Shown one piece after another: positions 1 through 8,831 of a DNA stretch of 64,000 nt. This DNA is from G965279355 sp965279355 (lineage in GTDB: Bacteria; Pseudomonadota; Alphaproteobacteria; CACIAM-22H2). The DNA lies in the NCBI GenBank assembly GCA_965279355.1, contig OZ257155.1:1116001-1180000 (forward strand), written 5' to 3'. The notes beneath the pieces are model-generated. The model had not been told where the DNA came from. It worked only from the letters and a program-made list of their open reading frames with translations, and did no database searches. The position numbers and the translations under genes are program-made. Within the stretch, counting starts at the first letter, position 1; every line of letters begins with the position of its first letter.

Positions 1-92
1 TTTGCATCGTGGCCGATCTCGCGCAGCGCGCCGGTCAGCGCCTGGTCGTAGGGCCACGTGAAGAGAGACGGGTCGATCTGGGCGATCTTCAT
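1..92 (-). CDS. Probable glycosyltransferase, N-terminal fragment cut by the window edge
   Basis: Only the first 30 codons are present, running leftwards off the window from the ATG at 92, with AGGGGAA five bases upstream as a ribosome-binding site. The peptide begins MKIAQIDPSLFTWPYDQALT and continues with a GALREIGHDA segment. That short N-terminal strand followed by a helix and a 'xxGHx' turn is typical of GT-B glycosyltransferases. The gene lies directly downstream of an ExoY-like sugar transferase on the same strand, which fits exopolysaccharide assembly. The fragment is too short to name a family with confidence. Confidence 0.45.
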   Translation of the reverse strand, partial: MKIAQIDPSLFTWPYDQALTGALREIGHDA

Positions 93-170
93 GGAAATTC
101 CCCTGGGAGCAGGTACAGCGGGATCAGGCAAAAGGCGGCTGCCACCAGGCCCGGTGGCAGCCGCGACGGA

Positions 171-923
171 TCAGTAAGCGCCCGAGCGTTGCAGAACGAC
201 GCTAACTGTCCGGAAGAGGATATGGATATCCTTTGCCGTGCTCCAGGACCGCACATACTGGCAATCCAGATCGACGCGGGTAGCATAGTCCACGTCGTTG
301 CGGCCGCTGACCTGCCACAGGCCGGTGAGGCCTGGGCGGCATTTCAGATATTCACGGAAGCCCGTACGGTAGCGCGGCACCTCGGCGCGAACGATTGGGC
401 GCGGCCCGACCAGGCTCATCTCCCCGCGCAGCACATTGAAGAGCTGCGGCAGTTCGTCGAGGCTCGTCTGACGCAGAAATCTGCCGATACGGGTCACCCG
501 GGGATCGTTGCGAAGCTTGAAGTCCTTTTCCCACTCGGCGCGCGCCTCGGGGCTGCTGGCGAGCAGATCGGCCAGACGCTTATCCGAGTCCGTGCACATG
601 GAGCGGAATTTCAGGCAGCCGAACGGCCGGCCGCCGGCGCCGATGCGCGAGTGGCGGAACACCGCGGGCCCGCCATCGAGCTTCACCAGAATCGCAATCG
701 CGATTAGTACTGGGGCGAGAGCGAAGATGAAGAAGGCGGCACCGAGAATATCGAAGGTGCGCTTGATGACGGAGTTGGCGGGTACCGCCCGGGATGCGCG
801 CTTGGCCACAGCCGGAGCATCGTTGAACACTCGGGGGGCTGGCCGCCAGTTACCGCGGCCCCATGCACGATGCCAGCTCTTGTAATTCGGCACCGCATCT
901 TCACGTAAATTCGTCCGCAACAT
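171..923 (-). CDS. ExoY/WcaJ-type initiating sugar transferase (phosphoglycosyl transferase)
   Basis: This 250-residue protein belongs to the bacterial sugar transferase family, which moves a sugar phosphate from a nucleotide sugar onto undecaprenyl phosphate to start exopolysaccharide repeat-unit synthesis at the inner membrane. A hydrophobic segment lies near residues 55-80 after SVIKRTFDILGA. The catalytic core carries the basic motif LKFRSM, the acidic motif TSLDELPQLFNVLRGEMS followed by LVGPRP, and the C-terminal RPGLTGLWQVSGRND. There is no large polytopic N-terminal part, so it is the short ExoY-like form. The ATG at 923 has AGGAG just upstream. It is followed on the same strand by a probable glycosyltransferase. 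Family assignment is firm; the sugar is unknown. Confidence 0.92.
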   Translation of the reverse strand: MLRTNLREDAVPNYKSWHRAWGRGNWRPAPRVFNDAPAVAKRASRAVPANSVIKRTFDILGAAFFIFALAPVLIAIAILVKLDGGPAVFRHSRIGAGGRPFGCLKFRSMCTDSDKRLADLLASSPEARAEWEKDFKLRNDPRVTRIGRFLRQTSLDELPQLFNVLRGEMSLVGPRPIVRAEVPRYRTGFREYLKCRPGLTGLWQVSGRNDVDYATRVDLDCQYVRSWSTAKDIHILFRTVSVVLQRSGAY

Positions 924-1247
924 GCACGCTCCTATTGTCCCAACCAGACGTTCGGTCCTTCCCCCTAGACTTCAGTAGCGGCCAATCTTCTTTTCGTTGT
1001 TCTGCTTTTTGCGCCGCGCGGTGTGTGCCCGCGTTGGTTAACAAATAACTAAAATCCGCTGGAATAGCGCGTGTGCGAATTATGATAAATTTTTCGTAAA
1101 TGCTTTGCGGTGTCTAAATATGCAAGCAGTGTCATATCTTAGACAATGACGCTTGAGAGCAGTCACACCGACTTCTACAATTCGACAGACTGCTCGATGG
1201 TTCCGCGTCACAAGTTTTCCGCGGCCTCAGCAGAAGGACATACCGCG
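924..1247. other. AT-rich intergenic region between divergent genes
   Basis: About 324 bases without a convincing gene separate the leftward sugar transferase from the rightward small membrane protein. The part from about 1030 to 1140 is clearly AT-rich compared with the surrounding coding DNA, which suits a promoter region. I cannot place a specific promoter or operator. An in-frame ATG at 1146 would lengthen the small protein, but it lacks a good ribosome-binding site. Confidence 0.4.
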
Positions 1248-1442
1248 ATGAGCGAGACGACCGAACTGCCCCGCGCCGCCGTAAGGCTGGACGAAGTCGA
1301 TGCGGCGCGTCCGACAAAGACTGCGTCCGATGCGCATGACCGCGATGACGACAATCGCGGACGGCCGGAAGTCGTGATCGCGATTGCGGTCGTCGCCAGC
1401 GTGTCGCTTATTTTCGGATTCTTGCTCGGCCTCTTGTTTTAG
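1248..1442 (+). CDS. Small single-span membrane protein of unknown function
   Basis: The 64-residue product has a charged, Asp/Arg-rich N-terminal half (DAHDRDDDNRGRPE) followed by one strongly hydrophobic C-terminal helix ending IFGFLLGLLF. It looks tail-anchored, with the soluble part probably on the cytoplasmic side. I chose the ATG at 1248 because AGAAGGA lies nine bases upstream. The in-frame ATG at 1146 would add 34 residues without a clear ribosome-binding site. It sits inside an exopolysaccharide cluster, convergent with the flippase gene, and a weak GCGACA/TGTCGC hairpin at 1454-1468 lies between the two stop codons. I do not recognise a family. A role in polysaccharide export or its control is only a guess from position. 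Confidence 0.55.
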   Translation: MSETTELPRAAVRLDEVDAARPTKTASDAHDRDDDNRGRPEVVIAIAVVASVSLIFGFLLGLLF

Positions 1443-1480
1443 GCGCGAACCACGCGACAACGTGTCGCATCGATGGACGA

Positions 1481-2938
1481 TCAGGACGCGCGCAGACCGC
1501 GGACGCCGCCCATCACCAAAGCAATCCACTGCTGGACCGCAGCCCGGCTCGTCAGCGCGACAATACCGATATAGATCGCACTGCCGATCGCGACGGTCAC
1601 AGCAAGCGCCAACAGCTCGGACAATGGGCCGAGTGCAATCCGATCCACGAAGATCAGCACGACGGCCATCAGAATCGCCGCCAGCAATGGCCACAGCGCC
1701 CCTTTGAAGGGCGAGACCGCGGCGGCCCCGAAATTACGGTAGACAAGCCACAACGCGACTGGCCCGACGATCAGTACACGGCTCACCCAGATCACGGTCG
1801 CGCCGAAAATATCCGTCGGCCGGAACACGAAAAGCGCACCGAACACCGCGACCGAGCCGATCAGCGTGACCAGAAACACACTGCCGGGCCGGCCAGCCGC
1901 CGTTTGCGCGATATGCGCGAAGATGAACAGGAACTGACACACAGCGACCAGTGCCAGCAGACGCACCAAAGGGACCGCCGGCAGCCAGGGATCACCGAGA
2001 AAAATTGAAATGATGGAGGGCGCGCAGACCGCAATCCCGGTGAAGACCGGAAAGGCTGACAGCGCTGTCATCTCGATCGCCCGGCGATAGGCCCGCATCA
2101 ACGCCAACTGATCGTCCTGAAGGCGCGAGAACAGCGGCAGCGACACATTGTATGCGGCACCGGCCAGAAGATCGTAAAGGGTATCGACGACCCGCTGCGC
2201 GATATTCAGATAACCGGCAGCGGCGACACCGAAGAAATAACCGCAGAGCAACGTAAACAGGCGGACAGTAAAGACCCAGATGATCCGCGACCCGACCGCG
2301 AACAGTCCAAATGCCAGGAGCTGACCGAGCCGGCTGAAGCTAAACACAAGGGTCGGACGCCAATGACTCGTCGGCCAGACCAGAAGCGTATTGAGGAAAA
2401 TCTGGAAGAGCTGCTGGAAGATCAGGCTCCAGACACCGAAGCCATACACGGCAAGCCCGATACCGATCACCGCGCCGCCCAGCCGTCCATAGAGCGAGCG
2501 CACGGCCAGAGGACGGAAATTGCTGTTCCGGCGCAGGATCGCAATCGGAACGCAGCCCAGACCGCTCAACACGATGCTGATGCCGGCAATCGGCAGGACC
2601 TTCGCCAGCTCGGGCTGGGCAAAGAGAGCGGCAAAGGGCCCTGCCCCGACCACGCACGCGCCGTAGAGCACGATTCCAAGCCCCAGGCAGGTCCAAAACG
2701 CCGTTGAGAGGTGCCCTTCATCCAGATCGCGCCGCTGCACAATGGCATCGTGCAGCAACAGCTCGACGACTATGATCGGGATCTGGACCGCACCGAGCGC
2801 CAGTGCGGCAATACCGAGCTCAGTGGGCCCGATGAGACGCGCCAAAACCAGCAGCGTCACAAGGGATAGAATGGAGAGCCCTCCACTTTCGAGGAGGGCC
2901 CAGATGACCGATGAGCCGGTTCGCGGAGCGGTCGTCAT
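1481..2938 (-). CDS. Wzx/MOP-type polysaccharide flippase
   Basis: This protein of about 485 residues is almost wholly hydrophobic, with roughly 12-14 membrane helices, and belongs to the polysaccharide transporter (Wzx-like, MOP) superfamily that flips lipid-linked repeat units to the periplasm. The N-terminus has the usual pattern: GSSVIWALLESGGLSILSLV, then helix pairs with RLIGPTELGIAALALG and a LRRNSNFRPLAVRS-type loop. I chose the ATG at 2938; a TTG at 2944 would add two residues. The gene follows the ExoP-like kinase on the same strand after about 70 bases, so the two are probably co-transcribed. Together with the ExoY-like transferase this indicates a Wzx/Wzy-dependent pathway, although no Wzy polymerase is visible here. 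Confidence 0.88.
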   Translation of the reverse strand: MTTAPRTGSSVIWALLESGGLSILSLVTLLVLARLIGPTELGIAALALGAVQIPIIVVELLLHDAIVQRRDLDEGHLSTAFWTCLGLGIVLYGACVVGAGPFAALFAQPELAKVLPIAGISIVLSGLGCVPIAILRRNSNFRPLAVRSLYGRLGGAVIGIGLAVYGFGVWSLIFQQLFQIFLNTLLVWPTSHWRPTLVFSFSRLGQLLAFGLFAVGSRIIWVFTVRLFTLLCGYFFGVAAAGYLNIAQRVVDTLYDLLAGAAYNVSLPLFSRLQDDQLALMRAYRRAIEMTALSAFPVFTGIAVCAPSIISIFLGDPWLPAVPLVRLLALVAVCQFLFIFAHIAQTAAGRPGSVFLVTLIGSVAVFGALFVFRPTDIFGATVIWVSRVLIVGPVALWLVYRNFGAAAVSPFKGALWPLLAAILMAVVLIFVDRIALGPLSELLALAVTVAIGSAIYIGIVALTSRAAVQQWIALVMGGVRGLRAS

Positions 2939-3007
2939 AGACAATACCGTCGTATTACGGCCGCACCGCGACCCAAGCCCATGGATCCTGAAGAAACGAT
3001 GGCTGGC

Positions 3008-5347
3008 TTAACGAACGCCGGCCATCGCGTAGCCGCTGTAGTATTGCTGGCTCGGGACCTTCTTGGCGTCGACCTTCGACAGAATCGTGCCGATGATCGG
3101 CCGGCGCGTCGATTCGAAGCGTCGCAGGACTTCCTGCAAGGTCCGCTGCCGCGTCGTCTTGTACGCAACGACCAGCAACGTCGCATCCGCAAAGTCCGCC
3201 AGCGTCAGCGCATCCGACACCTGCATGATCGGCGGTGAGTCGAGGATGATCATGTCATAGGCCTTGCGCGCCTGGCTCAGGAACTCCTGCCAGTGGCCCG
3301 AGGCCAGCAGCGACACGGGGCTATCGGTGCGGTCATAGGCCGTCAGGCAGTCGGCACCGGACTCAGGATCGGTGCGAACCGCGCTGAGCCAGGATTCGCT
3401 GCCGCGCAGCACGTCCTGCAGGCTGGGGCCGGGCTCGGCCCGGAACAGGCGATGCAGACGCGGACGCCGCAGATCGGAGTCGACGATCAGCACCTTGAAG
3501 CCATCGCGTGCGGCAAGAAAGCCAAGGGCGCTGGCCACCGAGGTCTTGCCCTCGCCCGGTTCGGACGACGTAATCAGGATGACCGGTGACTGGCGCCGCC
3601 GCAGCCGCGATTTCAGGGCGACCCGGATTCCGCGGAGCGTTTCAGCCGTCGCAGAATGCGGAGAATCCACAACTTCGCGGGGGAGTGCGTTGCCACGCGA
3701 GGAGGCGCGGCGACGGAGCGTCGGGATGACGCCCAGAACCGGAAGGCCGGTCTTTTTCTCAATATCCTCGACAGTCTCAAATCCGCGATCGAGTTCGCGA
3801 AACAACAGCACCAGAGCCGACGCCAGCAGGAAGCCGATGAACATGCCACCAACCAGCATCAGCTTCGTACGCGGGCTGAACGGATAGATCGGGGCAACGG
3901 CGCTGGAGACGATTCTGGTGTTCGCCTGATTGATTCGCGAGGGTTCGGCGGTCTGCTGTGCGGTTGTCAGGAAGGCCGCGTAGACCGTCCGCTTGGTCTC
4001 CGCCTCCTTCTCGAGCGCCCGCAGGCCGACTTCGGATTCTGCCGACTGCGTGGCCGTCGACTGGATGCCGCGGAGCTGGCTGACAATCGTGTTTTCGCGG
4101 GTGCGGGCAATCTCCACCTGCTTTTCCAGCGACCGCAGAACCTTGCCGATTTCACCACGGATCTGCGCCCGCAGATCATTCAGTTCGCGATCAAGCGACT
4201 GGCGCTGCGGATGGTTGGCACCCAGACGGCCCTCCATGTCGCTGCGCCGCGCGAGGATTTCCGCCTCGCGTTCGCGAAGCCGGTTCACAAGCACGGACTG
4301 CAGAACTTCCGTCGTCGTTTCGCCCCCATTGGCCTGACGCGCCTCATCCCGTGCCTGCTGGAAGCGGGCTTCCGCCTGCGCGCGCTCGGCGCGGGCAAGA
4401 CTGAGTTGCGTGTTCAGTTCGCCCAACTGCTGCGAACTCACCGTGCCCAGACGCGTCTCGACAAGGTTGTTCTTTGTCCGGTACTGCTGGACCTTCATGT
4501 CCGCCTCGTCGACCTCCTTGCGGAGATCCTCCGCGCGACGCTTGACCCAGGTGTTCGCCTCGACCATCGCGTCGGACGACGATGTCACCTGGTTCTCGAT
4601 GAACGTCCGCATAAGCGTGTTGACCACAGCCGCAGCCGTCTGCGGCGAGCTGCCCTGGTATTCCACATAGATCACATAGCTGCGACCGTCGGTCTTGACG
4701 TCGAGCGACCGGAAAAGATTGCCGACGACTTCCGACCAGACCAAATCCTGCTCCGCCTTTTCGTCAAGCGGTGGAAGTTCTTTCTTCCCAAGGCCGACGA
4801 GACTCGCGGCGGCTTCAACCCAGCCACCGACACGATCCATCGCCGCCTGAAACGGCGTCGCTTCCTGGATGAAAGGATTGAGGTCAGGGTCCTGGTCAAG
4901 CTGGAGTTTCCGCGCGACCGTTTCAAGCAAGGCGCGCGATGTCAGGATCTGCGCTTCGCTACGAGCAACCGCCGTATCGGGCGCCACCGGCTGCATCGGA
5001 GACCCGAGCTGCGGCATATAAAGCGAGCGGCTGTCGATCGCGAGAACGCCCTGGCTGGAATAGCGGACCGGCATTGTCAGCGCCACGGCATAGGCAAGAA
5101 CGCCGGCGCCCAGCATGCAGCTGGCGATCAGGAGCTTGCGGCTCCACAACGCGGAAAAAATGCTGCCGAGTGTGCGCTCCTGCGAATCACCGTCGGCCAT
5201 GGTGATCAACCGTGGCGGATAGCCGGGCGGGCCGTCCATACGCCCGTAAAACCCGTCTTCCGTCACCGCACGTGACCGCGAGAACTCGCCGCCAAGCGCG
5301 GGAGGATTCCACCGCGGCCGTCCGGACTCTGGCAGGTGATTGGTCAT
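3008..5347 (-). CDS. Wzc/ExoP-type polysaccharide co-polymerase with tyrosine autokinase domain
   Basis: The 779-residue protein fuses a Wzz-type chain-length domain to a BY-kinase. A first membrane helix lies near residues 70-92 and is followed by a long periplasmic part rich in coiled coil (about 240-430). A second helix near 500 is preceded by the Pro-rich APIYPFSPRTK. The C-terminal kinase domain has Walker A SSEPGEGKTSVASALG (near residue 597), Walker A' VLIVDSDLRRPRLH and Walker B MIILDSPP. The C-terminal tail holds only a short Tyr group, QQYYSGYA, fewer than in enterobacterial Wzc. Such proteins control polymer length and export by cyclic autophosphorylation. The gene lies upstream of the flippase and is divergent from the first GT2 gene across 283 bases. 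Confidence 0.93.
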   Translation of the reverse strand: MTNHLPESGRPRWNPPALGGEFSRSRAVTEDGFYGRMDGPPGYPPRLITMADGDSQERTLGSIFSALWSRKLLIASCMLGAGVLAYAVALTMPVRYSSQGVLAIDSRSLYMPQLGSPMQPVAPDTAVARSEAQILTSRALLETVARKLQLDQDPDLNPFIQEATPFQAAMDRVGGWVEAAASLVGLGKKELPPLDEKAEQDLVWSEVVGNLFRSLDVKTDGRSYVIYVEYQGSSPQTAAAVVNTLMRTFIENQVTSSSDAMVEANTWVKRRAEDLRKEVDEADMKVQQYRTKNNLVETRLGTVSSQQLGELNTQLSLARAERAQAEARFQQARDEARQANGGETTTEVLQSVLVNRLREREAEILARRSDMEGRLGANHPQRQSLDRELNDLRAQIRGEIGKVLRSLEKQVEIARTRENTIVSQLRGIQSTATQSAESEVGLRALEKEAETKRTVYAAFLTTAQQTAEPSRINQANTRIVSSAVAPIYPFSPRTKLMLVGGMFIGFLLASALVLLFRELDRGFETVEDIEKKTGLPVLGVIPTLRRRASSRGNALPREVVDSPHSATAETLRGIRVALKSRLRRRQSPVILITSSEPGEGKTSVASALGFLAARDGFKVLIVDSDLRRPRLHRLFRAEPGPSLQDVLRGSESWLSAVRTDPESGADCLTAYDRTDSPVSLLASGHWQEFLSQARKAYDMIILDSPPIMQVSDALTLADFADATLLVVAYKTTRQRTLQEVLRRFESTRRPIIGTILSKVDAKKVPSQQYYSGYAMAGVR

Positions 5348-5630
5348 TGGTTGATTCGAGCTCCAGTAGCGTTGATGAGGAAACCGGTCAGTACGCGTGC
5401 CGACAGGCGCGCACGAACGCCGACGTCGAGACTTCGACCGGTGTCGCGGTATGCATTGGACGCAAGAAGCGTCTGGCCCTCAAGAAGCAACGAAGGGCGC
5501 GAGAAAGGGCGGAGAGAACACGTAAATGACACGGTCCCAATAGGGCTTCGCGCATAACAATCCACTACCGCAATGCCCAACTAGCGGCGGCATCAATTCG
5601 AATTGCTCATTCCACGACAACGGAGGTCGG
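5348..5630. promoter_or_regulatory. Divergent intergenic region of the exopolysaccharide cluster
   Basis: These 283 bases lie between the start of the leftward ExoP-like kinase gene and the start of the rightward GT2 gene, so both promoters should be here. The right end carries ACGGAGG just before the GTG start at 5631. I see no convincing gene and no clear operator palindrome. Confidence 0.4.
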
Positions 5631-6797
5631 GTGACCGTGTGGTTTTTTCTCACAACCGCGATTGTTTTACTGTTGATCGCAGCCCACCCTTTCATCACCT
5701 ACCCGGCCAGCCTGTGGGTACTGAAGAAACTCGGGATCGGCGCGCCTGATAAGAATTTCATCCCGGCGCCGAAACCGACCTTCACGATCTGTCTTTGCGC
5801 GTACAACGAAGCGCCCATCATCCGGCACAAGATCGACGATCTGCTGAAGCTGCGCGCGGCCACGGGCGATCTCCAGATCCTGATTTATGTCGACGGCGCC
5901 AGCGACGGCACCGCCGACATCGTCCGCAGCTACGGCGACCAGATCGAAGCGTTCATCTCCGAAGAGCGCCACGGAAAACCGTGGGGCATGAACCGTTTGA
6001 TGAACATGGCACGGGGCTCGATCGTCGCCTTCACCGATGCCACCGTCGATATTGCCCCAGATGCTCTGCTTAAGGCGGAAGAGCATTTCCGCGACCCGGA
6101 AGTCGGTGTGGTCTGCAGCCATCTGATCTATGTGAACCCCGGCGAAACACCGACCGCCGCCGTCGGCTCGCTGTACTGGCGACTCGAAGAATCCATCAAG
6201 CAGCTCGAAAGCGATACCGGCTCGGTCATGGGCGCCGACGGTTCGCTGTTCGTGATTCGCCGCGCCCTGCATGTGAATTCGCCGCCCGATGTCCTCGACG
6301 ATATCTACGTCTCGATGAGCATCCTGTGCCAGGGCCATCGGATCGTCCGCGGCCACGATGTGCGCTGTTACGAGCCGTCGGTGCCGGATTCGGGCGAGGA
6401 GTTCTATCGCAAGATCCGCATCGGCTCCCAGGCCTTCAGCGGCCACCGGCTGATGGCCCCGCTCATCCGCGAACTCAGCCTTCTCAACCGCTACAAGTAC
6501 TTTTCCCACAAACTGCTGCGCTGGATGACGATGCTCCCGCTCGTCGCCTCTGGCGTCTTCTTCTTTGCGTTTCTCGTCGCGTGGCTGGAGCTCTTCCCTG
6601 CCCTCGCCATTACCGCCGCTGCGGCAATCGGCTGGCTCGGAGCTGGATACATCAAGGTCAAACCGGTCCTTCTTGTCAACGACATCGTGGGCTCATTTCT
6701 CGGCACCTTCATCGGTGTCTGTCGTTCTTTCCGGGGCGAGCGCTTTGCGACATGGGCGCCTGCCAACTCGATCCGCAAAGCTCGCGGATCCGAATGA
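5631..6797 (+). CDS. Membrane-bound GT2 glycosyltransferase (cellulose/hyaluronan synthase-like)
   Basis: The 388-residue protein has one N-terminal membrane helix, a GT-A domain and two C-terminal helices (about 300-350), the layout of processive-type family 2 glycosyltransferases. The nucleotide-sugar site shows FTICLCAYNEAPII, the acidic pair in ILIYVDGASDGT and the metal-binding region AFTDATVD. ADGSLFVIRRA and DDIYVSMSI carry the acceptor and catalytic-base regions. The start is GTG at 5631, set by ACGGAGG upstream. It is the first of three closely spaced rightward GT2 genes (gaps of 42 and 36 bases), so they probably form one operon building the repeat unit. Donor and acceptor cannot be told from the sequence. 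Confidence 0.88.
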   Translation: MTVWFFLTTAIVLLLIAAHPFITYPASLWVLKKLGIGAPDKNFIPAPKPTFTICLCAYNEAPIIRHKIDDLLKLRAATGDLQILIYVDGASDGTADIVRSYGDQIEAFISEERHGKPWGMNRLMNMARGSIVAFTDATVDIAPDALLKAEEHFRDPEVGVVCSHLIYVNPGETPTAAVGSLYWRLEESIKQLESDTGSVMGADGSLFVIRRALHVNSPPDVLDDIYVSMSILCQGHRIVRGHDVRCYEPSVPDSGEEFYRKIRIGSQAFSGHRLMAPLIRELSLLNRYKYFSHKLLRWMTMLPLVASGVFFFAFLVAWLELFPALAITAAAAIGWLGAGYIKVKPVLLVNDIVGSFLGTFIGVCRSFRGERFATWAPANSIRKARGSE

Positions 6798-6839
6798 GCT
6801 CCCGTTCCGAATTCGACGCTCAAGTCTTTAGGAGACGTT

Positions 6840-7859
6840 ATGTCTGACGATGTGCAAGTCGATGTCATCATCCTGTCCTGGAATCGAACGGCGGATACGA
6901 TCGCCGCAATCAACAGCGCCCTTGAACAGGAAGGCGTGATCAGGAGCATCCTGGTTGTCGACCAGGGCAGCACCCCCGCCTGCATCCGCGCCATTCGTCT
7001 CGCAATAGCGGGCCAGCCGGACGTGAAATTCCGCGAGCTCGGGCGCAATGTGGGTGTGGCGTCGGGCCGTAACATCGCGACCCGTATGGGTCACGCGCCG
7101 TACATCGTTGCCCTGGATAACGACGCGATCTTTCCGGACAAAGCGACGCTCGCGCGTGCCGTACGCCGATTCGAAGCCGATCCGAAACTTGGCGCAGTGG
7201 CATTCCGCATCCTGAACTACTTCACCGGCACCGACGATACGATGTGCTGGGACTATCCGCCGTCGCTGCGCGACAAGGCGGATCAGGAATTTCAGGTAAC
7301 GCGGTTCGTGGGCGCCGGCTATGCGATGCGGCGGGATGCGTACAATCTGTCCGAAGGTTATGACGATGCGCTGTTCTTCGTCGGTGAAGAACGCGACATC
7401 TGCTATCGCATTCTGAATCAGGGATACCGGATCAGCTATATCCCGGACCTGACAGTGCTTCACAAAGTCGATCCCGAGGCGCGCGTGCGCTGGGACGGCG
7501 GGCGCTACTACTACACGATCCGCAACACGCTCTATATCGAATACAAATATCGGACGACGTGGCCGTACCTTCTACGCTCGGCGGGCGCCCTCGCCTTGCG
7601 TGGCTTTGCCAACGGCATTCCCGGCCAGACCCTGCGCGGCCTGCGCGATGCGGCCCGCATGGGCTTCAAGCATGGCCGCCGGTGGCGACACGATCGTCAG
7701 ATCCGGATCAGCAATCCGACCCTGGACTACATCCGAAGCTGCGAACGGCGCGGCTCGGACGGCATATGGGCGCGAATTCGGCGCCAGTTCGAAAAGCTGC
7801 CGGATTCGAACAAGGCACAAACCCGTGTCAGCACCGCCCGGCCGCGAAAAGCAGCCTGA
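6840..7859 (+). CDS. GT2 family glycosyltransferase
   Basis: The 339-residue protein is a soluble or peripherally bound family 2 glycosyltransferase of the rhamnosyltransferase-like (WbbL) group. It shows VDVIILSWNRTADTI at the N-terminus, the acidic LVVDQGST, NVGVASGRNIA, and the DxD-like metal site VALDNDAIFP. The catalytic-base segment ERDICYRILNQGYRISY and a typical ending VLHKVDPEAR follow. The C-terminal quarter is basic. TTTAGGAGACGTT precedes the ATG at 6840. It is the middle gene of the three-gene glycosyltransferase run and probably adds one sugar to the lipid-linked repeat unit. The sugar is not predictable. Confidence 0.88.
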   Translation: MSDDVQVDVIILSWNRTADTIAAINSALEQEGVIRSILVVDQGSTPACIRAIRLAIAGQPDVKFRELGRNVGVASGRNIATRMGHAPYIVALDNDAIFPDKATLARAVRRFEADPKLGAVAFRILNYFTGTDDTMCWDYPPSLRDKADQEFQVTRFVGAGYAMRRDAYNLSEGYDDALFFVGEERDICYRILNQGYRISYIPDLTVLHKVDPEARVRWDGGRYYYTIRNTLYIEYKYRTTWPYLLRSAGALALRGFANGIPGQTLRGLRDAARMGFKHGRRWRHDRQIRISNPTLDYIRSCERRGSDGIWARIRRQFEKLPDSNKAQTRVSTARPRKAA

Positions 7860-7895
7860 ACCGGCCCGCGTTCTTTATCTGTTGAGGCATTCTGA

Positions 7896-8831
7896 ATGAT
7901 CACGCTGATCGTCCCCACCCGCAATCGCGCGCACACCTTGCGGGTGTGCGGCGAAAGCTATTTCCAGCAGGATGGCGTCAGCGAAATCATCTTCGTCGAC
8001 GACGGTGGCACCGACGACACCGCGGCGGTCCTCGCCGGACTCATGCAGCGTTTCCCCGGTGTGCCGACCAAGATTTTACGCAATGAGAAGCGCATGGGGG
8101 CTGCCTATAGTCGCATCCGGGGTTATGAGGCGGCCAGCAACGCGCTCATTCTCTTCAGCGACGACGATACGTACCTCACCCGTGGCTATGCCAGGACCCT
8201 GCTGGACAAGATGCAGAAAACCGGCGCGGCAATCGTCGCCGGCCGGGTCGTCCACAAGAAGCCCCAGGAATCCTTCGAGGCGGCCATCCGGCGCTTCGGC
8301 GACGGTACCTCGCCCCGTCCGTCCTTCAAGAATGTTGTCTGCGAATTCAACCCGGACGCCCGCTTCCAGGGCGATATCCGGGTTCCGCTGATTCATGCGA
8401 CCATCCTCACCCGGCGCGACCTGCTGCAGCGGTTCAGCTACGACCCGTTCTACTCAAAGGGAAACGGCTATCGCGAAGAGTCCGATTTCCAGATGAACGC
8501 CTACGTCAACGGCTACGATATCCTGCTCACCAGCGACGCCTGGGGCGTGGAACTGAGTCGACAGGAAAATCCGAGCGGCGGACAGCGCGTCAGCCGCCTC
8601 CAGCGGCTGTTCTGGAACATCTACTACACCAACTATTTCTTCCGGAAATACTACGCGCGTTATGCGGCCCGTCGCGGCGTGCGACTGTCACGGCATGTCG
8701 CCATCGCCGTCTTCGCCCTGTACCAGGTCCATGTGCAGTTCATCCGCCCCTGGGGGAAGCTGGCACGGCGCCTCCTGCCGCGTCAGGAGGAGAAACGGAC
8801 TTCCGGGATATCCCTGAGCCAGGTCGAATAG
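7896..8831 (+). CDS. GT2 family glycosyltransferase
   Basis: The 311-residue protein is a family 2 glycosyltransferase: MITLIVPTRNRAHTLR, then EIIFVDDGGTDDT (nucleotide binding), RMGAAYSRIRGYEAA and the metal-binding LILFSDDDTYL. A segment YREESDFQMNAYVNGYDILL matches the family's catalytic region. It follows the previous glycosyltransferase by 36 bases on the same strand and is probably in the same operon. Its last 49 bases overlap, in the opposite direction, the end of the pyruvyltransferase gene (8783-8831), so the two are convergent and share coding sequence. Substrates are unknown. Confidence 0.88.
   Translation: MITLIVPTRNRAHTLRVCGESYFQQDGVSEIIFVDDGGTDDTAAVLAGLMQRFPGVPTKILRNEKRMGAAYSRIRGYEAASNALILFSDDDTYLTRGYARTLLDKMQKTGAAIVAGRVVHKKPQESFEAAIRRFGDGTSPRPSFKNVVCEFNPDARFQGDIRVPLIHATILTRRDLLQRFSYDPFYSKGNGYREESDFQMNAYVNGYDILLTSDAWGVELSRQENPSGGQRVSRLQRLFWNIYYTNYFFRKYYARYAARRGVRLSRHVAIAVFALYQVHVQFIRPWGKLARRLLPRQEEKRTSGISLSQVE

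Noticed and set aside
3656..5275. Long open frame on the plus strand opposite the ExoP-like kinase gene
   Set aside because: Arg- and His-rich composition without any domain; it is a mirror frame of a high-GC gene with clear kinase motifs on the other strand.
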